DNA of 64,000 nt from Rhytidiadelphus loreus (taxonomy: Eukaryota > Streptophyta > Bryopsida > Hypnales > Hylocomiaceae), in assembly GCA_947034895.1 (NCBI GenBank), contig OX344763.1:33169025-33233024 (forward strand), read 5' to 3'. A program made the position numbers and the translations under genes. The notes under the pieces are model-generated. The model did not search any database. It was not told the DNA's origin and was given only the letters and a program-made list of their open reading frames with translations. Shown in pieces: positions 48,528-59,349 of the stretch; within the stretch, counting starts at the first letter, position 1; every line of letters begins with the position of its first letter.

Positions 48528-49104
48528 TTAACCTTGGAGCGCTCCGACGTCCATTTTCTAGACGATGAACAGATTAAGATCCTTATTTCTGTCTCATTTT
48601 TGTTTGGATGAAAATCATCCTAATTTTTGGTGATACTTTATGAAGTTGTTTTCCTATCCATCGGTTGGATTTGGTGTTACTAGAATATATACATTTCTAA
48701 AATTATAAATGTGGAAGTATGTCAAGTGGTCAATTTGCATTGACTTTAGTTCAAAACTAGATGTGCAAAAATGAGGTCCAAGATGTAAAGCTCACAAAAA
48801 TTTCAAAAAATCACCATATGAAGAGAACCTTATTTCAAATCCTTTCCAACAAGTTTTACTCAAAAAATGATAATATTTTACTTGTAATTGAATTTAGAAG
48901 GAATTCTGAAATTTTCTTTTCAAAATTTATAGAAAAAGATTGGTGATAGCATTAGTAGATCTAACCGTACGGATAAAATTTAAAAACTAAAATCTAATTT
49001 TTTCATTTGTATACCAATTCCAAAATATTCTTCCAAATTGTAATTTATAATGGGTTTTTTCAAATCGTCAATTTTGGAGATGAATCTAGACGTTTAGGGG
49101 TTAA
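48528..49104. mobile_element. TTAA-bounded insertion, 569-bp body, in the composite repeat
   Basis: TTAA at 48,528-48,531 (followed by CCTTGGAGCGCTCC) and at 49,101-49,104 (preceded by CGTTTAGGGG). The host reads …CACTTGACAT-TTAA on the left and TTAA-AGGTTGCC on the right; uninterrupted copies read CTTGGCATTCAAAGGTTGCC. Removal of body plus one TTAA restores the host order. The termini are poorly inverted (CCTTGG against CCCCTAAACG), so family membership is uncertain. Confidence 0.7.
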
Positions 49105-49314
49105 AGGTTGCCTTACACGTGCATGTATACCACATGTTGACATGTTGTCCTTCATCAAATAACATTTAGAAGCACGTAGTCACTAAATTTACTGAAACTT
49201 ATAAAACATCAATTATAGTCAGAATTACTCTTGAATGGTATAATAGAGGTAAAAAAGTGACAAGACATAGGCAATTTAATACAAGTAATATGCAATTTAT
49301 TATCTTAATCCCTA
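49105..49314 (+). repeat. composite dispersed repeat, second unit
   Basis: AGGTTGCCTTACACGTGCAT … ATAGAGGTAAAAAAGTGA … GTGATATGCAATTTATTATC-type sequence, equivalent to 30,858-31,054. Confidence 0.7.
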
Positions 49315-49921
49315 AAGTTTTGAGGCTCTTTTTTCATCAAAAACTACTCTAAAGCTGCCATTTCTATTACAAAGAGAAAAAAACTTTACTAAATGTTTTT
49401 TTCGCATATTTAACTATAAAATCTTGCTATAGACTAGTATAATAAAGTGGGCAAAAAAATTTAGAAACTTTGACTATGTAAATTGCAAAGTATTAGTGTT
49501 TAAACTAAAGAAAGCAAGGTTTTGATCACATTCCTTGACTATATTATTGAAGTTGATACAAGATGAAAGGAAAATCTAAATCATTGATAGTTCTAAGATG
49601 GAATTGAAATACACAAATTCCAACAATAAGATTGTTCTAGCAAGTATATTTAACCTTTAAAAAAAAAAATTTGGAAAATTTCAGGAGGAGAGGGCAAGTT
49701 ATGCAGGTGCTATCCATAGCTACCCTACCTATCCAAAATATTCAAGGCAATATAACATTTGACCTAGCCACCCGATCAAAAATACAATTATACTCCCACC
49801 AAAGACAACATATTCAAACCTATGTCAAAATTTTGTGAACATCCAACCAAAATTGATTTTGTATGCAATTATACAAGATTTGCTGAGTACGTGAACGATT
49901 ATTTGATCTTTTAGGGACTAC
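49315..49921 (+). mobile_element. TTAA-family element, subfamily A, shortened copy
   Basis: TTAATCCCTAAAGTTTTGAG at the left; the right end ATTTGATCTTTTAGGGACTA is a mutated GGTCCTTTAGGGGTTAA. Contains GACCTAGCCACCCGATCAAA, as at 29.4 and 40.97 kb. Confidence 0.65.
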
Positions 49922-51690
49922 ACCTCAATGACATATAGACCATCTTATGGTATGTACAAAACTTTACTCAAAATTTTGGAGTTTTTTATTTTCAAATCTT
50001 TAATATTTTTTGCCCAATATTTAGTTGAATTGCAATGATCATATTTTTTTAATGAGAAATTAATTTCATAGTTCATACCAATTTTTAATATTATCATCCC
50101 CCCAAAATGGAACCTATCGAATAATAAAAATACTTTATGTAAAGATAATCAATAAATATTACTAATTGAACATCAAATATAAAGATAATATTGATTTTTT
50201 ACTATTTAAAAAATAGGCTTTCAAACATCAATAATATTGTCATTTTTCCCTAAACAATGGAAAAAATATAGTTAGTTGATCATTAAAAAATTTAAATTCT
50301 AAAAACAAACGATATTTATTTTTATATTTTCAAAGTCAAATGCCTTTCAATTGATTTGGTGAATATACGTAAAGATTTTTTGAAGTTGTTGGTGTTGACA
50401 ATATCTAAACATTGTCCTAAACATCCTTGCTTTTCATGCAACATAAAAATTAAAGAAGTGATGCTTTATATCACTTCAAAGTCTTGTCTTAAACATGGTG
50501 GTCACTTAGGGAGTAAAATTAAGAAAAATGATATGGGTTGAAAATTTAGCTTATATGAAATTGTAGAGAGAATTAAGTAGAAAACTAAAATATTTATAAA
50601 TTTTTGTACAAAAAGAACTTATTTAGTGTGAATTTAATGGCCTCTTACATTTGATAAAGATAAAATGAGACTACATTTTTTTTCTTCTCAAGTAATTGGT
50701 TTCACCTATAGAAATATGATATGTGTAGATTAGAGAAATGACCCATGAAAACAATAGTTGATCTAATTGGTCATGAAGGTCTTTTGTTAGGTCAATTCCA
50801 TCCATGGAAAATCAACCTCATCATTTGTCTTTGAGGGAAAAAACGACACTATTCAAAGGTCAAATATTTTAAAGAATTCATTGCCTAAGACTCAACTTAA
50901 ATATATTTATTGAGTTCCTCCATCACATTTTGAGCAGGGTAGCTACTCAAATTTCTTTAGAGTTGCTTATGTTGATGCAAAATCTCTTCTTCTTTGGTCC
51001 AAAGCCACTAAAGTGTTGACCATTTAGTAATCAATGATCATATAGGGCAAATTTTTAGTAATATAGTGACCATTCAACATTGCAAACCTACAAAATGTTG
51101 GTCAAAAAGGGTGCATTTTAGTAATAAAATGACCAATAAGTAATGTTTATTTGCAATCAACATGACCATTTAGCATTGAGATGACATTGATAACAATTTT
51201 TATTATTTGATGGTCTTAAAACCACCATAGTTGTAGTAGATTTGAACCTAATATTCCATTGCCAATGATAAGCTTGCAAATTTCAAATTATCTGGAATCA
51301 TATACTCCAAACAAGATAAAAGAGGTCATGAAATACAAATTTAACCAATTATAGAAACAAACAATAGATTTTTACCTCTCCACAATGAGTGAAAAATACA
51401 AGTGCCTCCTCAAGTGGGACTAGAAGGGATTGTCGTTTCCCAATACTATGTTTCCGCTAATGCTTGAAAGTACATAACGGACACAATCCCACTATTACCC
51501 TCAAATAGCAAATCCATGTCGCATTGATACATTTTATAGATACATTTATATAAGTCTATATGTATTTCATAAACATGAATTATCCCATATTATTGAAATT
51601 GTGAACTTGAGCACATGTGTGTATATATAATTTTGTGGGTATGATTTTAAGGAAGCAAGAGCTTAAAGTAGGAGGTTCTAAAAGTGCTCA
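49922..51690. other. AT-rich spacer, no gene seen
   Basis: A 61-codon frame at 50,356 and no repeat boundary recognised. Confidence 0.35.
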
Positions 51691-51714
51691 AATTCTAAAA
51701 TGGTCAACTTCTTT

Positions 51715-51780
51715 AAATGTACACTATTTGTACATGTTTCTTTTTCATAGCCTTCAGCAATGTACAAATAGTGTACATTT
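51715..51780. repeat. perfect 21-bp inverted repeat (foldback core)
   Basis: Arms 51,715-51,735 and 51,760-51,780 are exact reverse complements (AAATGTACACTATTTGTACA plus T) around a 24-base loop. Imperfect pairing extends outward through CTAAAATGG and CCATTTTAG, so the foldback spans about 51,690-51,805. Candidates: foldback MITE or a hairpin-RNA locus. Confidence 0.9.
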
Positions 51781-51805
51781 TTGGAGGTGAGCCATTTTAG
51801 AGCCC

Positions 51806-53780
51806 TACACCATTTCAACTTCAAAATTTTATAACTAATTCCACAAAGCTCCAGAAAATATGAAATGACTTGGATTAGATGTCAATTCCACTTGTCTTTT
51901 AAAGAAAATTTGTTGAAATGAAAAATATTTCAAGATGTTTGACCTCCCCCAAATTTAGTTCCAGCCCTTAGATGGTCCATTTATGGACCTCCTCCTTACC
52001 CTACCCAAAGGATTCTTGGAAAGAGGGATTGCTTGTATGTTTTTTCATATATTTTAGAAAAAATTCTATAGGATTAAAAAAAAAATCTGAATTCAAAATG
52101 GGACTTTTGGGACGTGCAATGTGTGCGACTACCCCTCCCCCAAACAAAAAATATCCTCCACTATGCTCGTATCTAACCCGCACCTGATTTCATTTGCTCT
52201 TGTTGCCCTTGGTACCATTGTTCCTGTGTTGCGGATCTACTTCCCATAAAATACTGGCATACAACACCAAACCTTTGTACTTTTAAATGAACCAATCTAA
52301 CTGCAGTCGCCGTTCACAAATTTAAAAGTCCAATCTGGCAACCCTCATTGGGAACCAGATTGACCGACTGTGTCGAATTTTGATATAAGTAAGTTATAAT
52401 TGGTGCCAAATTAAAATAACCAAAATGACATTGCAAATGGGCCTTTACAACAATCCATTCAAAATAAGTCTAGCAGGCCCCTATGTCCCCGACAACTGGT
52501 ATCTGGCTAGATACCACCTTCTCCCCCAACCTAAAAGTGCCAATGGTGAATTGCATATCAATTAAAAAAAACTAACTAACATTTTAAATGTTTCAAAGTA
52601 TGGTTACTTATTGGGCGGGCTCCTGTGATTATAATTTTTGGTAAATCTTCATTGAAAGTCTCGTATGTCATGATGTTCTTGACTAATGAGGTTGGATTCT
52701 TCCTTGTCAATGTTGTCACTTATTTGTATTACAATGGAAATTATTCTTTCTCATTGGCTTACAATGTGTGTGACAACCTTCCCTTCAAGATTTTCTACAA
52801 TGAAGCAAAGGGCCCTTGCTATGCACCTCAAGAATGCTATGATCAATACATGATGGGTGGTTGAATTCCATATAATATGAAGTAACAAGATAATACAAAA
52901 AAATAACTTGTAGAAGGCATTTGATTTCATCTTTGAAAAATTAAAGAATGAAAAATCCATTCATATCTAGTGGCAAAACAAAGGGAACAAAAGGATGGAT
53001 TTTGAAGGTTAAATACATGTTCATAGGTCTATCCTTTCAAGGGATGGATTTGGAAGTTGAATTGTGTTTTTGGAAGAAAAATAAATAAATAATTGTCAGT
53101 GCTTATGTGTACAAGAACCAACAATAATTGGTACACATTTGCTACTATAGTATTCACACTTTAATAGAAAGTGAGAGAAAATCTATCTCTCATGTAGAAC
53201 TTACATATAACAACCTCTCGGTGACTCCACTTTGATGCATACTTTTGCCATGAAAATTTAAAGAGAATTATATGTTTTTTGGATGCAACTAGACATGTTT
53301 TGTAGAAAACCTTGAAATTGACAGTTGCTTTTAGAAAACATAAATTTACGTGATATCCTAAGTTTTAGTTTTAATCCTCCCAAAACATCTCTATAATTTT
53401 TGTTGTGTAGTATGTGCACAAACTAATACGATGAGCCATGTGACTATATATTAGAGTCAATCGTAAAGTGTGTGTTGAATGAGTGACCTAGAGCTGGAGT
53501 TTGAGAAAAAATTAAAGACAAAAACTCCTTGTAGTACCCAAACTAGAGCTTGATGGAATTTGGTGTTGTGTGTTTCTTTTATACTATTCTTAGTTAAACC
53601 TTCCTCTAACATCCCTTCTACAAACTAGGGGTCCACTTTACAATTAACTCCATTGACTATACAAATTTCAGATTTCAAAATTGAAAATTTGAACTTGTTG
53701 AATAGTGTAGTTTGATCCCCTCAACGTGATAGTGCAACAGATAGTGCAAAATCTCATTCTTCCAAACACAAATCCTTAAT
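51806..53780. other. AT-rich spacer, no gene seen
   Basis: A 79-codon plus frame at 52,625-52,864 (Cys-containing tail) is not recognisable. The rest shows no signal. Confidence 0.35.
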
Positions 53781-55595
53781 CCAAATTATCCACACACACC
53801 AAATTCCTTGATTGGGACATGTTCTTCCAAACATTCTCAACAACACATGACAAAAAGATGGTGGGGACTTCTTCCTTCCTCCAACCAACCAACTAGAATT
53901 CCACCCTTTTCCACCCCAATCACAAGCCTAATAATCAGTCTAAGCTTAAACAGTACCTTAACCCAAAGCCTGTTCTTCACAAATGAGAATCTACCCAACC
54001 CCAGTTCCCCTAATAACTTAATCCCATCCCATCCGTCCTCCAAACCCTAAAATGGAAATGGACCGAGCCCAAGGCCATGAACATAGCCCCCCTTCTATTT
54101 GCGTCCCAAATCAGAGAACATAAGTTCCTCCACAGTCCCGGGCCCAGGTGGGGGACCCGCCCCCTCCTGCACCTTGCACCCCCGTGGCAGTGACCGTGGC
54201 CGGGGTCCGTCCGTCCCTCCCTCACAGGCAATGATAGCCACAAGCTCCCATGATGCATGTACAAACTCCCCGCTGTAGCATCATGGCATATTAGCCTAGT
54301 CAGAGCCCCATCGGGCCCCCTCCCCCCGGACCCTGGACCCCTTCACCCATCCCATGATACTGAACTTTTGTCAGTACATAGTCCGGTCCGTCCAGAGGTG
54401 CAGATGAGGTCTCCAGGCAGGGTCAAAGCACCTGGTCCTTTTTTCTTTCTCTCTCTAGCATGTACTTATTAGCCTACTAGTAACTTACTACGTGGGACTC
54501 GGAGACTCGCAGCTTCAAAAAAACAGAAACAAAATTAAATTTTTTTTAAGAGATATTTTTTTTGCTGGTCATTTTTTTTACTGGTCATTTTTTTACTGGT
54601 CATCTTTTTACCGCGCGCCCACTGAGATGGGATGTTGAGTGTAAAAAAGAAAATCATGAGCCTGATGAATGGAGTGGAGTGGAGTGGGGGTGGAGGACAA
54701 CAGAAGAGGAAAGAGAAGTACTGTAGTAATCATGTTGGCAGTCTCAGAATAGTAAAGACCTGTATCCCACTTGCGTATTCAATTCTGTGGAACCCGCCCA
54801 AGATTTAGGTTTTTTCAAAATCATAAAGTTAGTGTTGGCTTTCAAGAAGGACGAAAGGGGACCAAAAAAATGAAGGAAAAAAAAAATCATGAAATTTGCA
54901 ATCAACAAAAATCAATAATCTGAATTTAGAAAGAGAAGAAAGAAAACCTGACCCAAGCCACCCAACCCATCAAGTGGTAGATCAAATCCCGTGATTCATA
55001 GATTCCAATAGGAATGTTCCTGGGGAAGTGATAGATCTGATGATTCATTGTTCATCCAGATCCAGATCCAAATCCGAAATCCAATTCCAAGGGCAAAAAG
55101 GTCCCCCTCCCTCTCCCCCCCCCCGGAATCCGGCGGATCTGTCTCAAGGGGGTGCAAAAAGGTGTTTTTTGGCTCTTTCATGAGCATTTAGTACCTCACC
55201 CCAAATCGTATAATACCTTCCCCAATTATTATTATTATTAATAATAAGATGGGGGGTATAAAATTGGGAAGATCCTGAGGGTAAGATTGAATTCCCCATG
55301 CCCACATGCTTCCCCGAGAAAAAGGGGCAAGGGGAAGTACACTCACTCCCCGCAAGTGGCCCTTCATTTGGCTCAAAAGAAAAAGGGGGCGAAAAAAGGT
55401 ACAAATCAACTTACTTGAAGAGGCAGTCAACTCTTTGGGGCATTCATTGTTTTTCCTGTATTTGGATGGGGCATGCTGGCTGGGATGGATCCGCCCACCT
55501 GCTCCCGGACATTCGCCCCACTTTCACAATTTCATGGGGCCCCGGGACGCCCATGTGGAAAATCTAACTAATTGGGTTGTTAGTTGGTAACCCCC
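53781..55595. other. GC-richer region, possible relict promoter/gene edge
   Basis: Pyrimidine- and CpG-richer than its surroundings, especially 54,060-54,460 and 55,070-55,560, with a telobox CAAACCCTAAA at 54,041, CCAGATCC repeats at 55,055-55,070 and C/G runs. Several short frames on both strands lack domains. I see no gene but cannot exclude exons of an unrecognised one. Confidence 0.35.
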
Positions 55596-55608
55596 CCCAT
55601 GCCTCAGT

Positions 55609-56107
55609 AAGGTAGAGAACTCCCCCATCAACACACAAATTTGTTATTGAGGTACTTTGGAGATAGTATTTGTGAGCTCCCGTATTTTTGAGAGATTGAA
55701 AAGTTTGAGAGAAGTCAATTGCAAAAAGAATGAAGACATTCCGACAAGAAGTGAATTTTCCATGATTTTTCAAATCTAAGATGTTGAATTTTTGTCAGTT
55801 CCAGTATTTTTCAGAGATTGAAAAGTTTGAGAGGAAGCAATTGCAAAAAGAATGGAGACATTCTCACAAGAAGTTAATTTTTTGTGATTTATCAAAGTTG
55901 AGATGTTAAATTGTGAATAGATCCTTGTTGAAGCATGAGAACACTGCCTTTGTTAAAGCATGTGGTGATGTGTTCGCTCTCCAAGTGCATTGCCATCATG
56001 ATAGAGGGTTGTCAAGATTGTGGTAATAGACGGGCCACTAATGCAAACTGGGAGGATCATGTAGGTGATGGAATTGGGTGGATGGTGATATTAGGTAGTT
56101 CTACCTT
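55609..56107 (+). mobile_element. AAGGTAGA-TIR element, copy 3
   Basis: Left AAGGTAGAGAACTCCCCCAT and right, reversed, TAAGGTAGAACTACCTAATA. Internal tandem duplication of about 110 bp: GAGATTGAAAAGTTTGAGAG at about 55,690 and 55,815, each followed by CAATTGCAAAAAGAATG. Shares CTCTCCAAGTGCATTGCC with the other copies. Confidence 0.75.
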
Positions 56108-57470
56108 AAGTAAGTTAGGTCAAAGTGGATTCCTTAGTCATCCATGTGCATGATGGGTGGAGATGCTCTTATTGCCCCCAACAACGGGAACATGGAAATC
56201 AATGGAAATCATCCATGTGTTTCAAGAAAAACAAACAAAGGGGGGTATATAGAAAACTATCCCCTATTTTGTGTCCTATAAATTTTGTTTTTATTGTGTG
56301 TGGAAAATAAAAATAAATTCTAATGCTTTCTCTAGGGATAAAAACATAGGGCAAAAAAGGGATTAGTCTTCCCTAACCTAGTAAGTTATGACCAAGGAGG
56401 CTAGCCCCATGTATTGCCCCATATTTTACTCTTACAAAGAACACTCGAATTTCTTTTATTTATTACATATGGTAAAATTTGCAAATTCTGAATTCATATT
56501 TGCAATCAGAGGTCCTAAATTCACTATGAGTCATGAAGAAATGCAAAATTTGAGTGGCACAAAATAGGGGGCATTTTTTACATTTACCCTTGGATGGGTA
56601 AATCCTCCCTGACCCCAGTAAGTTTATAGTTCAGCAGCAGCAGTAACGTCCTGAACTGAAAACCAGCCAGAGCCAGCGTCCATTGCGATCAATCCAATCG
56701 CCATCTCCACATCATCTTGCCTCAACTTCCTCGGCCACTCAGGAACAGAACAATGGTCAGACCAGCCCCCAAAGGACAAAATTCTTGTTAAGTTAGAATA
56801 GTACCAGAAAAAAAAAATGGGGGCCCCTTCTGTTTTACAGAATCTGTCCGGACAGAGCTGACCCTATGTAAAGGCCAGGTTCGGCATAAATCAAGTCATT
56901 TTTCTAATGTAAAAAAGAAAAGAAAAAGAAAGTGCCACATGTCATCTTGTGAATGGTGTGAGGAATTTGATGCAAAATTTCGATTTTGGTGCCTATAGTG
57001 GAAACACCCCAAACCGTCAATATAACGCAATTCAACATAGTTGGAGGCACCTTTTCCTAAGACTCATATTTTTGTAGTATTAGCAATTGAAAATAGTGAA
57101 TGTTTAAAAAAAGAACTAGATTTTTCTGATTTTTCAGATATGGCATATAATTTCTATTAATTTTTCTAAGCAAGAGCTCCCTAAACTACTAAAATCATCA
57201 TATAGGTGGATCTTAAATTGAAATCTTCAAATATCAACAGCCAACGAATCAAAGATAAGCATGGGGACAATTTATTGACACATTTGAAGGACACATTAAT
57301 GGAAGTATAGGGTACATGAATGGGAACAAGGACACTCTTAGGTGTTTCTACTTTAAAGGTTGAATCATATCTTCATGTATAGTGCGAGATGATGTGGATT
57401 TCAGTGTAGTTGATCCTAATGTTCAAGGAGAACCGCTAGGTACTTCATTGGTAGCTAGTGGAATAACTTA
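56108..57470. other. mixed spacer, CpG-richer at 56,620-56,900
   Basis: 56,690-56,730 (AATCCAATCGCCATCTCCAC, then ATCATC and CCTCAA) resembles the start of the bHLH promoter block at 59,376-59,410 (AATCCAATCTCCACATCATC), suggesting a partial duplication. No gene. Confidence 0.35.
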
Positions 57471-58460
57471 ATTGAGTTTGAATTGTCAAATATTGTCCAA
57501 TTCAAAATATGAAGTGCCTTCTTTGACATTAATAATTGAAGCAAGTACATTGCTTGGCATTCAAAGGTTGCCTTACACACATGTACTATGCATGCTAACA
57601 TCTTGTCCTTCATCAAAGAGATATTCACAAGAATATAGTATGGTCACTTATTTACACACTTAATATCAGTCGAGGTCACTCTTGAAAGGTATGACATTGA
57701 AAGGTTGCCTTACATATGTACTATGCACGATGACACATGGTCCCTAACCAAAGTGATAGTTATAAGAATACAATATGGTCTCTATATTTATAAACTTCAA
57801 AGTAAATTCAATATTGTTTTTTTGTAGGACTTTCAAATGTCAATATGGAATTGATAGTGAAATGAGACTGGATTTTACATTAGTGATGATCAACATTGTT
57901 TCAATATTAGAACTCCATGATTGAATGTTAGTAGGTCGAGGTTGAGGTGATTGCCTTGCTTACTGTTGGTCTTTGGTTGCTTGTTGCTATAGTGATGAAG
58001 ACTATGCCTATCTTCAACAACAATCATGATAGCTTGCAACTTCAATTTATTTCCTTCGCAACTTTTCAAGAAAAGATTATTTGTATCTATCGCTAATATG
58101 AAAGATTGTGAAACTGTGTGTATGGCAATCAAACTCACAAAGGCATGAGCATTGAGTTTGAATTGTCAAATACTATCCAATTCAAAATACGAAGTGTCTT
58201 ATTCAACATTAATAATTGAAGTGAATACATTACTTACATTCAATGTTTACTTTACACAATTATTGTGCATGTTGACATGTTGTCCCTCATCAAAGTGGTA
58301 TTTACAAGAATATGGTATGGTTATTATATTTACACACTTAGGTTACATCAATTAGAATCAGTGTGAAGAGGTATGATACATGTAAGAAAGTGAAGGGACA
58401 TGTTTCTATTTGACAACGTTCACATTACCATGACAAAAAAGTTATCATTGAAAAGATGAA
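57471..58460 (+). repeat. composite dispersed repeat, two successive copies
   Basis: Two copies in order (57,471-57,800 and about 57,880-58,460), the second with the single GTTGGTCTTTGGTTGC module. Shared text: GAGTTTGAATTGTCAAATA, CAATTCAAAATAnGAAGTG, ACATTAATAATTGAAG, CATTCAAAGGTTGCCTTACA. Confidence 0.8.
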
Positions 58461-58935
58461 GATTTGTGTTTCAACATTTTATGTCGCATAAGTCCTATAA
58501 CTTGTTTATTTGGGTCAATATGTTGAAAAATGGGATGAGAATATATGTTTTAAAACCTAAGCAAAAAACTTTCGTATTCTTTTTCAAGAATATTATAAAG
58601 TGGAAGGTGGTATTAAATAAAAACTAAATTAAACTACTAACATTTGTTTCAAGAAATTGAGATTTGTTAATCCCCATGGTGAGAATGTTTTAGTAAACAA
58701 TTGATATCCTTTTTTTTCTATTTTTTTTTTCTGTTTTTTTTAAAATTGAGTTAAAAAAACAACTCGTATATGGGGGGGGGGTTTCTACCATTATTTTCTA
58801 CAAAATAAAACTCCTCATAACTTTCATTTCATTATTCAGAATGGTTTTGAGTAGCTATCAATCTATAATATCCAATAAAACTAATCAATTTAAGTTCTCA
58901 AAAATCTCATAGTGGGCTCCTAAGTCCTTAGGCAT
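58461..58935 (+). mobile_element. TTAA-family element, diverged fragment
   Basis: Order of segments (GAAGATTTGTG; TCAATATGTTGAAAAATGG; CCCCATGGTGAGAATGTTTT; CTCCTCATAACTTTCATTTC; GGGCTCCTAAGTCCTTAGG) follows subfamily B copies. The G10 run at 58,772-58,781 is within it. Boundaries are approximate. Confidence 0.45.
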
Positions 58936-59349
58936 TTATTATTGGCTTTGTCCTTTGGACACAAACTATGCCATCGACTCTCTAGTTTCTAAATCCCAAT
59001 TTCCAAATCCTAACTACCACCACATTCTCACTACACAATGCAATGAGGGTTTGGTTGGAGTAGGGATGTAAGATCCAACTAATCAATAAATTAACATTGT
59101 TGTTTACTTAGTATAGAGCCTCACGGTTACACTGTTATTGTTTATATAATTAAATTTATTTTGGTCCATTGAAAAACAATTCATTGCAAAAAAAAAGAAA
59201 AGAAAACCTAGAGACCAAGTTTAATTTTTTTTCTCCTTTAGCAACAAGTCTACGCCACTGTTACTCTTTTTTTTCTTTTTTTTCTTTTTTCTTTCTTTTT
59301 TCCTTCTCAGTAAAATATATATCAAGTACTTCTGTATAGTCTGTACCCT
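58936..59349. other. spacer ending in a long pyrimidine tract
   Basis: 59,220-59,310 is almost pure T/C (CTTTTTTTTC-type), just upstream of the CpG-rich bHLH promoter block. No gene. Confidence 0.4.
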
